This document shows positions 48,316-59,944 of a DNA stretch of 64,000 nt, in pieces. How positions within the stretch are numbered: the first letter of the stretch is position 1; each line of letters begins with the position of its first letter. Location of the stretch: the NCBI GenBank assembly GCA_023375675.1, contig JALQBC010000006.1, positions 496,001 through 560,000 on the forward strand, read 5' to 3'. The notes below the pieces were generated by a model, which was given only the letters and a program-made list of their open reading frames with translations, was not told the origin of the DNA and ran no database searches. Source of the DNA: Cytospora piceicola. Lineage: Eukaryota > Ascomycota > Sordariomycetes > Diaporthales > Cytosporaceae. A program made the position numbers and the translations under genes.

Positions 48316-48951
48316 CTTGACACCTTCATCTCAAGTTGACAGAAGTGAAAGTCGGGGCATGGATTCCGCCAGCCAAGGTTGCATCCAAAGTTTGTGATCC
48401 GAAGGTCAAGCCAGGTCGAGCGTGGTTGTCAGCGCGACGCGTTAAGCGACCGGAAGGCGCGCTATCACGAGGCTTCAACTAGAGTGATTAGTCATCTAGT
48501 GGGGCCGTATCACAAGGAGAACAGCAGCACGGTATAGATTGATATCAGCTTCCATCTCCAGTCTCAGTTATTTCGGGACACTTCAAATTAATTCAAATTA
48601 ATACCAGGCCAATACAAGTATCACATGTAACCTACACTGGAACATTGGATGCCAGGAAGGTTGGGCCACTGGTCTTGAAGCCCAATGATATTGCCCTCAA
48701 CCCTCCCCCTAACAAGTAGAAACAGGGCTCTCAGACCCTAACCCCAGTACTATATACGTTTAGCTTACATAACCACGCTCCAGGAAGCTTCCTAGCCGCA
48801 AGAGCTTAAGCTCCGCTTGCTCGTCGAGAACATCACTCCACTGCACATGCTACAGAGCTCGCAGTTCGTCGCGACCATCGGAACAACGCGATACAGCCTA
48901 CACACACCACACACCTGCGAACAGTAGCTGCACTTCAGCCTCACCGCCAAG
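48316..48951. promoter_or_regulatory. Divergent promoter region shared by MEC1 and COX16
   Basis: 636 bases separate the two start codons, which point away from each other. A clear TATA box is not seen on either side. The COX16 side has a CT/CA-rich 5' leader (ACACACCACACACC, then TTCAGCCTCACCGCCAAG before the ATG). Shared control is possible but is inference. Confidence 0.4.
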
Positions 48952-49372
48952 ATGGCTTTCGGCAACAAGAAATACATCTCATCGGCCGATTCCAACACGA
49001 TCGCGGCACGCTACCGAGTAGCACTCGCCAAACACCCATTCCTCCTCTTCGGGCTGCCTTTCATGGCCATCATTGTGGCGGGCTCGTTCGTCCTGACCCC
49101 GGCAACGGCCATCCGCTACGAGAAGCACGACAGGAAGGTCCGGCAGATGACCCGCGAGGAAGAGCTCGGTGTTGGCAGGGAGCGCCGCAAGGTCGACATC
49201 AAGGACGAGTACTACGTGAGTGGCGGCGGCGAAGGCCCATTTTCCCGTCGACATTGATGCATCTGCTGACGTTGGCTCGATTGCACAACAGAGACTCGCC
49301 GCGAAGGATCTTGATGACTGGGAGCAGCAGCGGGTGAAGCGGCTTCCAGGTGAGAGCGACGGCGTGCTGTAA
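48952..49372 (+). CDS. COX16: Cytochrome c oxidase assembly protein COX16
   Basis: This small mitochondrial inner-membrane protein is needed for building complex IV. Two exons join in phase: 48952-49215 and 49292-49372, giving 114 aa. The family core is plain: ARYRVALAKHPFLLFGLPF, a single membrane helix reading on through AIIVAGSFVLTPAT, then IRYEKHDRKVRQM. The second exon supplies the conserved end, LAAKDLDDWEQQRVKRLPGE. Without splicing the frame would run into an unrelated Gly-rich tail. The length fits fungal COX16 proteins. It is transcribed divergently from MEC1. Confidence 0.95.
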
Positions 49373-49872
49373 GCAGAACATGTTCAGACACACCCGCGGT
49401 GCCTGGCACTTGGACCAGTTCTCAGAAGGGCATGTCTATCGAACAAGATACGGGCCCATGTGCCGTCCGCCGAGACCTGTGCCGAGACCTCCGTCGGAAG
49501 GCTGGACGGCTGGGACGGCGGGTACAGCAAGCGAAGTGGCCATCGAAAATGGAAGCACCCGAAAGAACGCCCGAAAGAACGCCCGAGCAATATCGATTCC
49601 AGAGGTTCGCGAAACACAATCATTTGTCAGCGCCATTGTCTCGTACCGAGTGGTAGCCGAAGAAGCCGTATGAGCCATATGTACGATACACGGCGCGTGA
49701 TCTGCTGTAGGGATGCTTGAGTGGAGACCTGCAGAACACGAGCTGTCAAGTTGCGTCTGATGATTTCATCATGGCACATGTTTCCAGCCACGGTCCATTT
49801 TCACGGAGCATGCGACAGTATGTGGCGGGATTTAGACGGGTATAGGTGTTTCAGGTGCGCCTTGCCTGACAG

Positions 49873-50590
49873 TCATGCTACTTGATACTTAGTCAGCCGG
49901 GCGGCAATATGCTGGGATGTATCTCGACATTCGCTGTCGTTCCGATACTCAAGGAGGACTGAGGATGAGCCATAGTTTTGAGGTGCGCACATAGCCGGCT
50001 TCGATTGGAGCAGTACGAGCTGGGACCGATCCTGGGATGCTGAAGATCGTCGTGGATGACGACGACTCGTCAGACTACATAGCTCCTGCCACGACGGCGT
50101 AGACTTATGCAGCTGCCTTCCAATGAGAGTCTCAACAGTCATGCCCAGTTCACGCCAGTGTCGAAGAGTCTTGGTCTCTGTCACGGTGATGAAACGAGAC
50201 AGGTGCAGCACATGTTCGAAAGATGGCGATCTCGAGCATCTTCAGCGTTTGCGGCCGAGCGTCCTCAGAATACCAATGAGAATACATCACTGTCGCACAT
50301 CCTGCATGTCGATCAGGCACAAACAAGTCTTGCATGCCATTCACATCTATAGCGACTACCCTAGGGTCACAAGTCGGGAAAGCAGACAGCAGGCTAGTAG
50401 GAATTGGGCAGCAGTTCAGGGTTGCCAAGGGTGTGATCTCGAGGAGTCTGATGTCAGGATCTTCGGATGGGCCATCCTGGCATTTTGTGACCGCGTTTTG
50501 GGATATTGCCAATGAGACATGGTTGTCACACACACACGCTGGGGACGAAGACATTTTTAACCTCCTAATCTCCGAATGATCGGGGACCAC
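49873..50590 (-). pseudogene. Possible decayed protein-coding gene, unknown family
   Basis: Two minus-strand frames of 146 and 112 codons abut and overlap near 50150-50211. The upstream frame (TPLATLNCCPIPTSLL, then MLEIAIFRT) could continue in the other frame as LHLSRFITVTETKTLRHWRE if one base were inserted or lost near 50210. Both parts have mixed, protein-like composition, but no domain is recognised and there is no supporting codon signal. It may be chance. Confidence 0.2.
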
Positions 50591-52369
50591 TATACACAGT
50601 AAGGCGCTAAAAACAAGTGAGGAGCCCTACAACGCCTGCGGATATTATCACTATAGGATACCTACCCGTATAATCTTAAACACCGGTACATTGTCTCCGG
50701 AATGAATCGAGCGAAACAAAACAGAACATTTGGCAGCCACTTTCCCAAACGCGCTCGACGACGCCACGGGCTCACGCTTCGGCCTGAGCAGGCGACCCTC
50801 AGCCTGTCGAGTAGGCCTTGGGATTCATCCGTCTCGTCATCCCGCTGCCGGCATGAAACGAGCTGCCGCCCATGATCTCATCCAGATCGGCAATTCTTTT
50901 TCTTTTTTTCTTTCTCTTTGCAATTCTCCAATCTTTTGGGGGAGCGGGCCCATCTCGCGGCCGCCTTGTGGGGGGGGACCCAACCCTACCCGCAGCCCGC
51001 CTGCCACAGTGATGATGGACCATCGTCAGACCTCTCGGATGACCAAGCTGACGGGAAGGATGGCGCAAAAACTAGGCGGGTTAAACACTTCGTCGTGGGT
51101 TCGGAAATCCAAGAAAAATAATTGAAGAAGGGGGGGAAAAAAGATCATCGCTAGCACAGGCTGACATTCTGACATCCTGACATTCTGACACCTGGGTACC
51201 TGAATCCTAGATATGTAACGCTTGTGTAGCGTCCTCAATGGCCGAGCGCAAGTTGTGCCATGCGCAATGCGTGTTTGAGCCCGCTTCCTGCAAGGCACCA
51301 ACTGTATGTGCTGCGTGTGTGTGCGTGTATGCGTGCACCAACAAACGCCGATCTGCATGTGTGCAGATGGTCATCTTCAGGGCGGGCTTCTTGGGTGTAT
51401 ATACACTGATACACCACACATGCCAGGGTTGCCATGTCCATAGCACAATGCACCTTGACATATGTGGCTGCGGCTACAGGTCCACGGACGGCTGAACACC
51501 TGGCCCCTCGTGCTTCTGTCCCCGGTCATCTTGGATTAATCCAAACATCCAAGTATCCACACGAAATAAACGAACCAGCTTCCACTGTGTCCACCCACCT
51601 CCCGAGGCCTGGTTTCCCTTTGATAACTGATTGGCCACCTCCTGTCCATCCTTCGCCAGCATTGAAATTCTCGGCCGAAAATAATCGAAGAACCTGGGAG
51701 TTATGATGAAACCGATGGCACTGGCAGTGGGGGGAAGTGAAAAAAACTTAAAGTCAAAAGGGACAAGAATTTTCCAACCAGTAACACGACCCTCATATGA
51801 TTTCACGGCATCGCCGTTGGCGTACGCAACAGCAACGCAATCGCGAAATATCCTGGTTCGCGAACCGGTTGCACGAGATTGGTGGCGGCGTGCCGGAGGT
51901 CAACTCACCGACGGCGTGAGTCTTCTATTCGTTCAATGTTCACGGTCACACGGTCAGAGCCGAAACACAATGACAGCTCTTGCCATGAGTGTGTCTACCT
52001 AGCTGCCTAGGTATCTACATATGTAGCATCAAGGCAGCTGCAGCCAGGGTTCTGAATCGTATTGGAACTTTGTTATCTACTTTATTTCGTGTCATGACCC
52101 GTTCCGGTGTCATTGCTGACTGCCCCAGTGTGTATTCGGTTCCCGTCCGGACGGCCAAGGGAACAACATTCCATATCTACTTGGTACCTAGGTAGATACT
52201 TGAAGAAAAGGGCCATCCGGGTGACGTACAACTCCACACTAGGGCTGAACCATGGGGAGGGAAGGCCTTGAAGGCCCTCTCTCCCTTCTTGGAGACCTGG
52301 TCATCAAAATGAAATACAACGGGCCGGGAAGAGGGTGGTCCGGCAGAACCAACCCTGGGCCGAAGAAGA

Positions 52370-52414
52370 TACCTAGGTACCTACTGGGTAAGTAAGTACC
52401 TAGGTACCTAGGTA
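52370..52414. repeat. Cluster of three TACCTAGGTA palindromes
   Basis: Exact copies start at 52370, 52397 and 52405, the last two overlapping by two bases, followed by GGTAGCAAGCAAGCAAG. The same motif recurs across the window only between genes. Confidence 0.75.
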
Positions 52415-53163
52415 GGTAGCAAGCAAGCAAGTTTACAAATGAGCAACAACAAAACCAAAAAAAAAAAAAAAGCTGGTGGTGGTGTGCACCGCAAGTGGCA
52501 CGAGTGGGTGCCCCGGTGGTTACTATGCTTAAAGGCGTAGTATATGTGCGCCACACAAACGCCCTAGCGGCGTTCCTCTCCGGCCAAGTTGATTTGACTT
52601 GACTTAACACACTTGCACAAGCCATGATGACGGACCCCGGCCGACGATCACATCCAGGTTTTTTGCGAAGTACTGTACATGTTCTTGTTTGGCATCATCT
52701 TTCTTTCTCCTCCGCACCGCAGTAACCTTGGAAATGCTGCAAGGCACACTTCCCGGATTGGCCGGAGTGCTCGGTTCCTAGATCATATCTACTTAAGTAC
52801 CCAGGTGGGTAGATTACTTCTTACTGTAGATATATCAAGATGATAGCCCCCCCTCCCGTCCCTGCCCGCCCGCCGAACTCTTCTTCCTCGAATTCCTTCT
52901 TTTCCACAAAGGCCTGTCCTTATACTTACTTACCTTTCCCACCCGCCCCCGACCTTGTTTGGCATCTGTCAGCAAGTCATTAAAAATAAAACCGGACCCA
53001 CGGCGTCCCGTACCAACCTACCACGAGTCCTCCCATCAGCGATAGTGGAGACTCTCTGCCTTTCCTTACCAAGCAAACCGTCTTATCATCCAAGGCAACC
53101 TGCCTAACTATCTATCTCACTGTCCATCTCAGCCACAAAACAGCCCAATCGATACGAATCACC

Positions 53164-53991
53164 ATGCCCAACTCCGGCGGACGGATGTTATCCCGGGTGC
53201 GCAGCCACAGGAAGCTACGGACCGCGACAGCAGCAGAGGTGGACGGTCACAAGCACGCGCACAGGGGGCAACACGGCGACGGCGTGGCACCGGGCCACCC
53301 CCCGGCCGCGGGCCCCTCGTCCTCCTCCTCCCTGCCGTCGACGATGTCACCGCCCGACGCGAGCAGGTCGCAGCACTGGCCGCCCATAGAGTGGGACCCG
53401 CTCAAGCTCAACCCGCCGACCCCGCCGGTCGCGGACCCGCCCGCCAGGCCCCGCGGCGACAGCCTGCCCGGGTACTACACGCACCAGCCGCCTTCGTCGT
53501 CGTCGCCGTCGGCAGGGGGCCGGTCGCTCGGCGGCGGCTGCGGCGGCCACGAGAGGCGCCGGCCGCGGATGCACCACTCCGACTCGGGGTTCTCGCTGCT
53601 CATCCACGACGGCTTCGACTTTGGGTTCGAGAGGGCCGGGGGCGGGGACGGGCGGGGGGCCGGGCAGCACGGTGGTCGCGACGAGGAGGACGACGACGAT
53701 GATGATGTCCACGTGAAGGGGTGGCCGTCGCCGGTGTCGAGCGTCGACTCGGGCAAGTCGTGGTTCGACCACGACGACGACGACGTCCCCGGCGACGACG
53801 ACGGGGCTGTCAAGCGGAGCAACGAGCTGTGGGGCGACGCGCCGGCCCCGCGGCGGAGACCGCAGGTCAGCTCTCCAGGCGACGCCAACTATTTCATCCA
53901 GCGAGGAGGGTGGAAGAGGAAGGGCATTGTCTTTGGTGGAAAGACAGATGAGGTTCGACAGAAGGACGACGAGGTCTTCAACATCATCTAA
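53164..53991 (+). CDS. Disordered hypothetical protein with conserved-looking C-terminus
   Basis: This intronless frame encodes 275 aa. The start has a good CACC-ATG context and follows a long pyrimidine-rich leader. Most of the protein is low-complexity: Pro/Ser, Gly/Arg and Asp-run segments (EEDDDDDDVHVKGWPSPVSS). The last 45 residues are less biased, with GDANYFIQRGGWKRKGIVFG followed by a charged end, and look like the conserved part. IEWDPLKLNPPTPP at about residues 76-89 is another motif-like segment. No signal peptide or membrane helix is present. The family is not recognised. The very GC-rich DNA also opens long antisense frames, which are shadows. Confidence 0.65.
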   Translation: MPNSGGRMLSRVRSHRKLRTATAAEVDGHKHAHRGQHGDGVAPGHPPAAGPSSSSSLPSTMSPPDASRSQHWPPIEWDPLKLNPPTPPVADPPARPRGDSLPGYYTHQPPSSSSPSAGGRSLGGGCGGHERRRPRMHHSDSGFSLLIHDGFDFGFERAGGGDGRGAGQHGGRDEEDDDDDDVHVKGWPSPVSSVDSGKSWFDHDDDDVPGDDDGAVKRSNELWGDAPAPRRRPQVSSPGDANYFIQRGGWKRKGIVFGGKTDEVRQKDDEVFNII

Positions 53992-54329
53992 GTGCCACTA
54001 CTACTACGGTAGAAGGGCACGACTACGACGTAACTGGTTACATGTACTATGTATGGGGGTTTCGAACATTTTGACTTTTGGGTTGTTGTTTTTATCAAGC
54101 GAGCATTGGTGTTTCGGGCTCATATTATCTGGGCGGCATAGGTATATCTTTTTGGGGGATCCGGCACAGGGAGTTGCTGGGTCATTGTTCTCATGGTGGT
54201 TCTGGTATACGCACTTCATCAACAGGCTGGGAATGAAGCCTTGCATCTTCCGGGGGAAGCATTTGGTTCGGGTCATCTATTTACGTCTTAACGTACAATA
54301 TAGTAGTAGTATTTCACATACTCTACGCA

Positions 54330-54361
<32 letters not shown>

Positions 54362-56732
54362 TCAAGAAATGAACATTTTCTCTCCACATACAAAACAACG
54401 TTAGCTACCGACATGCTGGCCTGGCACAACACTGGAGTATACTGCATATTGTTACACCGCGCAGGTGATCGATCCATTACATAAGTAGGCAACGAACCTG
54501 CACGCAGCCGATGATGCATCTTGGCTTTAATTGTGACCGTTACGACGTGGAACCCGAGATTATGCTGTGCGGTGCTGTGCTGTGCGCTCCCACTGTTGAC
54601 ATGACTCTTGACAAACCAAATCCCCCCCTGGCTCACCTGCTCACCTACCACAGGGCAACGTGCAGTCACGAAACCGCACATCACAACCTTTCTTTTCACC
54701 GCCTCCAGCCTGTCAGTCGTCGTCATCAGTATCATCAACATCTCGCAGCCGAGAGGCAACACGCACCACCACGCACCACCGCGTACCACATGACTGAGGG
54801 GAAGAATTGAAGGGGAAGGTGGCAAGTAAATGAAGCCTCATGCTGGTCTCCCGACTCCGCGCGGAAGGCCGAGCTGAGGCTGCCGGCCTAAGTCCACGGG
54901 TTTACTACCTACCTACAATGGGTAACTAGATGGGTAGGTATGTGTGTATGTATGTACTGTACATGGCTACCTAGGTAAGGTAGATGTGCGGATTACACAC
55001 GAACATACGATACCACAAGATACTTCTTACTTAGCTACAGTAGGTACCGGTAGTCTAGATCGGGTAGCCTCATGTGGGTGAGGTTTCAGGGCGCCGGGGA
55101 ACATTTGAAGCTCCAGCTCTTCCAGCTGCCGATTTACCCCTCATCTCACCTGCACACGCTGTAACCCAACAACCTGCTTATCACCCATGCTCCTCTTTTA
55201 GTGTGCATCCCTCTAAAGTCAGGTAGATACTGTACATACATACATAAATCCGTATCTCACCCATCTACTACTGCCGTGTATGCCAACAAAGACTTAGCTT
55301 CGCCGTCAGCTTTCCGTCAGCACACGCGACAACCTCCCTCATTCCGATATATGCGAAATCAAGGGGAAGGGAAAAAGCAGGAGGGGGGGAAAAGGGAAAA
55401 GAAGGAGAAGAAAGCCCACGGTGTCCGTATATCTGTATGCCTAATGTGCTTCTGCCTGTGTCTGTGCGTGTGCCTGTGTGTGTCTTGTGTGGTTTCTTGG
55501 GGGCATCTGCACTTTTCTGCACGCCCAGCTTGCCGCATGCGGCGTCTTGCATCCTGCGAGGACTTGCAGCACTTAGATTGCGTGCATGATGGCGATGGGT
55601 GGTGTGTATACCATGTGTGTATGTATTCTGTGTGCGCCTGGGGTGGCGGCGCGGCTTACACCAGAATGGGAAAGCCGCCGCCACGAGGGGAAAAAAAGCC
55701 CCAACACGCCCCACCCCCTCCTCCTCCTTCCTCCCCGCCTTACATATCACCCTCTCACACATCAAACACACACACACACACAGAGAGACACACATGTGAT
55801 AAGCCAAATATCAGCGCTTGGTGGATGGTGTTCTTATCAAAGATCGACAAGATGATACGGATATAGAATGCCGCCCCCCTGCCCTCCTTGCCGGGTGCGA
55901 TTGATTACCCTGGCGAGCCTGCCTTGGGGTTCTTTTGCTCGACGGCAGTGATAGGTTAGGCTCGCTTGAGGGGTTCACCGCTGTTCTCACCTCGTTGTTT
56001 GAGTCTCATGACGGGCAAGACAAGGCTACCCTTAGGCCGGGTTGGACAGGCACCACGTAAGGAAGTGTCTCCAACAGGGTGGTAACCAGGCACACACACA
56101 GAGAGAGAGGGACAGAGCGTGTGTTGTGAGAGATAGATACAGAGGTAAGAGACCGGTCGCAATGTGCATACCCGCCTCTCTCCCATCGATCGTATGACTA
56201 CGGTAAAGCAGGCCTGCGGCGAAGCAACATAGCTTTGCTCCCAAGGTGCTACTCTATTACAGAAGCAGCCAAACAGGCAACACAATGCGCCCGGCTCCCT
56301 ACTCTGTACACGATATAGGGTGTCAGCGCGACCATGGCTTGATCAGACGACCATCCTGTGGGCCATCACAAGAGTGTGAATGGTGAAAGCCGCCCGCTCC
56401 CTCACTCGTCCACCTGTGCTGACCGTAAGCATTCCGGGGCGTCTACCAACATGTGTCCTGACATGTGTGCAAAGTTGATTGGAGAAGGCCACGACGATTG
56501 CATGCCAATGTTTGATATGCCTGACTTGGAAGACCGTCTCGCATTCCGAGCCATATGCAACGATACGGCACAGCATTCAAGGATGATCGGGAGCCGGGCT
56601 CGATGTACACAGAGCGCTGATGTATGATAAGAGTTGACACACATTAGATTTAGGTTTCCAGCCACTGCCGGCTGGGGTAGATTCCCACGGCCGGATAGCT
56701 GTCTCTATCGATTACCCGCTCTAGGCCCTCCT
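53992..56732. other. Intergenic region rich in microsatellites
   Basis: CA repeats lie at 54328-54361 and 55766-55795 and a TACCTAGGTA palindrome at 54968-54977. Long frames at 54277-54825 and 55201-55866 (both strands) consist of His/Thr/Cys/Val-rich translations of the repeats and are not supported as genes. Confidence 0.45.
54328..54361. repeat. CA dinucleotide microsatellite
   Basis: About 17 CA units with one T interruption, in the 3' region of the disordered-protein gene. Confidence 0.9.
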
Positions 56733-58158
56733 CTACATCTGGGGCTGCTTCCTGCTGAGGTCCTCCTCCTTACCCTGCGCCTGCTCCCAGGTCGGGTAGT
56801 CGGTGTAGCCCACGTGGGGGACAGGCAGCGGCCCGTAGAAGGTCGACCGGTCGTACGGCGCCAGGGGCAGGCCCCTCCGCAGCCTCTCGACCAGGTCCGG
56901 GTTGCTGATGAAGTGCCTCCCGAACAGCAGGGCGTCGTACTGCCCGCCCTCCAGGGCGCCCCACGCGTTGGCGTCGCTCCAGCCGCCGGCGCTGAAGAAG
57001 GGCGTGTCCCCGAAGATGCGGCGGAACTCGCTCAGGTCGACGTCGGGCAGGCCCCAGGACCCGAGGAACGCCTGCTTCTCGGCCTCGCCGAAGATCTGCT
57101 CGTACCGGGGCTCGATGAAGCTGACGTAGCTCAGCCCCGGGAGCCGGCGCTTGAGCTCCCGGCACAGGTGGCCCCACGTCTCGAGGCGCTGCTCGCCGCG
57201 GGCCTGGTTGAACAGGCCGAAGGGCGAGAGCCGGATGGCGACGTTGCCGGGCCCGCCGGCGGCGGCGGCCAGGGCGTCCATGAGCTCGAGGACGAAGCGG
57301 CAGCGCCTCTCGGGGGAGCCGCCGTAGGCGTCGGTGCGCTTGTTGATGTTGGACGAGAGGAACTGCTCCGGGAGGTAGCCGTTGCCGCCGTGGACCTCGA
57401 CGCCGTCGAAGCCGGCGTCCATGGCGAGCCGCGCGGCGCGCGCGTAGTCGCCGATGGTCTGCTGGATCTTGTCGACCGTCATCTCGGCGGGCGGGTGGTC
57501 GGCCAGCTTCACCCGGTCCGACGCGTGCGGCGGCGGGTAGGCGAAGACCTCGTCCGGGTCGTCCCACCGGGTGGCCGACGGGCAGAGGGTGGGGGTCCCC
57601 GTGAGATGGGGGATGTTGGCGCGGCCCGAGTGCCACAGCTGGGCGTAGATGAAGCCGCCCTTGGCGTGCACCGCGTCGACCACCTTCTTCCAGCCCTCGG
57701 CCTGGTCGGCGCGGAAGAGACCCGGTACTCCCGGCATGGCATTGCCCTGGGGGTTGGGAATTGGTCAGTCAGCTCTTGGCATGGTCTCATTTCACCACCA
57801 CGTTACGTGACAGGGGCTTTTGGTTTTTTTTGCTTCTTCTTTCTCTTCTTCATTTTCGTTCTATTGTTCTCTCTCTCACAAGGGGCAACGGCAGCCTACA
57901 TACCTCTAGACTGGGCGGGATGGCCTCGGATATTATGAGACCACCCTCAGTCGCGCGCTGCGAGTAGTACTCGACCATGAGGTCGTTCGGCACCCATTCT
58001 CGGTTGGGATCCTCAGGGGTAGATTCCTTAACAGGCGTTCCACGGTTTCTCGTCAGGGGTGCGAGCACAACCCTGTGCTTCAACTTGATTTTTCCGTTGG
58101 CGATGTCCAATGGCTGGAACAGCTTGGACGCGGATCTCTCGGCGGCGGCGTCACCCAT
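56733..58158 (-). CDS. NADH:flavin oxidoreductase, Old Yellow Enzyme family
   Basis: This FMN enzyme reduces activated C=C bonds of enones. Two exons join in phase: 57904-58158 and 56733-57746, giving 422 aa. Features in order are SKLFQPLDIANGKIKLKHRVV and LAPLTRNRG at the N-terminus of the TIM barrel, the YYSQRATEGGLIISEA segment, QLWHSGR, the active-site loop GVEVHGGNGYLPEQFL, TDAYGGSPERRCRF, and FGRHFISNPDLVERLRRG near the end, which binds FMN phosphate. The usual HGAN/HGAH pair appears as HGGN. The length is a little above the 370-400 aa of typical fungal members because of the N- and C-terminal extensions. No signal peptide is seen, so it is probably cytosolic. Natural substrate unknown. 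The exon 2 DNA is very GC-rich, giving a long antisense shadow frame. Confidence 0.93.
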
Positions 58159-59944
58159 GTTGGATGTATGCGTGAGTATGCGTGTGTATGCGTAATTGTC
58201 GCCCGGTTATGATTTGGTTTCCGAAAATGAAAGTGTGGTAGATTGATGAAGGGTGAATGCGAGCTGTCCTTTTTTACTAATTGGAATTGAAGTGTGATGT
58301 GACAGCGTGTCAAGGGTGTTTGCCGGTCAGAGCTACGATATATATGTATGCATCAATGAATGGACGACGACGTTGCAGTTAAGAAGTTGGATCTGCAATG
58401 TCGCATTTATCTCCTGCAGCATCGCATAATTTTCTATGGGCCTGAAATTTATGTGGGCCTCCGATGCATCTTCGATGGTGACAGCGAGTATTATCCGGGG
58501 ACCCAGACACTTTTTTTGAACGTCGACGGAGTCTATCAGTCAGTCTATCTATCTACGCAGTATCCATATCCACCACAACCAAAAACAGTCTCGTGACGGT
58601 TACTACTTACACAGTACTTGAGTACCTAAGGCATTTGGGCAACTCGGGCAATTTGGGCACACACACACACACACATACACATGCAGATATGCCAAGGTGA
58701 GTGATATACGAGTGATGTTCTTCTCTGCAACGTTGTTCCCCTCTCCCAAGAAAAGCCAAAACCAAACCAAGAAAAACCACTATAAAAATGAGATTGCACT
58801 GGATTTGAACAAGCCTCAGGGTCCCTCAAGATCGATCCTACGGCTGTGCTAGTGTGCATGTATCGGCCGGATGGAATGACCGGCGCCTCAGGCGTCTCAT
58901 TCAGCTCTGTCTAGTTCAGCCCGCCAGCCCGCCTGTCTGATATCCAATGTTAAAACACCGCCGTCCCCCACCTCGAGCTGTCCCTCACGCCCTCACGGGC
59001 GTTTTGGCAATCCGACCACGAGGAGCCCGACAAGCACCAAGCACGCGAATCATTGCCCAGCTCCTTCGTCGCGTTTGAGCTCCGTTTCGGGACATTTGTG
59101 GGGACGGACATGACCTAGACGCCCCCCTCGTCCACCGTACCGGAAATTCCATCATGGGGTGCCTAGCAGTCCAGGTGGCTACCAAGTGCCGTGCGGGCGT
59201 GGCTTTCCCTGTGCCGCATGCTGATAGGAGGGACGCAACCCTGCCAGGCTCAACTTAGGTAACCTAACACGCCTGCACGCCCTAGCAGCACCCCCAAACT
59301 ATTGCACTAGGGTGACTAGACGATACTAGAAGGAATCCCTCTGCCATGGGGAGACATGTCGCCCATGGATCTGGTTTCGAAACTCAACCACGTTCCCGGT
59401 AACTCCCCCTGAACATCCCTGGCATATCGAAATGTTCCTCTTCCTGTCAATGGTAGATCAGGTCATGGCCTCGACAATCCCCTACCTGTTGGGCGTGGCC
59501 GAGTCAGAAGAGTCTGGCACGATGTCCGGATAGAGTTTAATCTCTGTGGGGACATCTGAATGAGGGGAGGGATGAGGTCTCTGGGGGGCCGCCGGAACAG
59601 TTAATGCTACTTACTACCTACCTACCTACTGTACCTAGGTAGGTATCAGGTATCAGGGTATCTGGTAGGACCGAGGGCTACACTGGCTGGCTGGCTACAA
59701 TTGTATTATTGAAGAATAGCATGGGCCCGCCGGGTCCCTCTCCCTCTCCCTTCTCTCTTGGAAACGAACTCCATCTTGTCTCCTCCTCTTGATGATCACT
59801 TGGGAACTTGGACAATAATTATCCCTGATCCAGCGTGTCCTTGTAAGTGAGTGAGTCGGTGAAACACTCACGCGGAGAAGAGGCACACACAACACACGGA
59901 CGAACATACCTACCAACCTCGTTGCTTGTTTTACAAGTCTGGCC
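58159..59944. other. Intergenic region between OYE and rhodopsin-like gene
   Basis: No gene is supported. It holds a 9-bp tandem triplicate (58631-58657), a CA microsatellite (58658-58681) and a TACCTAGGTA palindrome (59632-59641). Confidence 0.45.
58631..58681. repeat. 9-bp tandem repeat followed by CA microsatellite
   Basis: Three copies of CAATTTGGG-like units (one reads CAACTCGGG) run directly into about 12 CA units. Confidence 0.75.

Larger units (their letters stand above)
49373..53163. other. Long intergenic region with TACCTAGGTA cluster
   Basis: 3.8 kb without a well-supported gene. It holds a possible decayed gene at 49873-50590 (separate entry), CA/TG-rich microsatellite-like stretches near 51310-51350, five TACCTAGGTA or close variants between 52001 and 52414, a run of 15 A (52457-52471), and the long pyrimidine-rich leader of the next gene (52840-53163). 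Confidence 0.45.

Noticed and set aside
54277..54825. 182-codon minus-strand frame
   Set aside because: It runs through the CA microsatellite (CVCVCVCMCV) and has no recognisable domain.
55201..55866. 221-codon plus-strand frame and its 179-codon antisense partner
   Set aside because: Low-complexity translation of GT/CA and purine tracts on both strands.
56634..57938. 434-codon plus-strand frame antisense to the Old Yellow Enzyme
   Set aside because: A GC-driven shadow: the minus strand carries all family motifs, and this frame is Val/Arg/Gly/Glu-biased.
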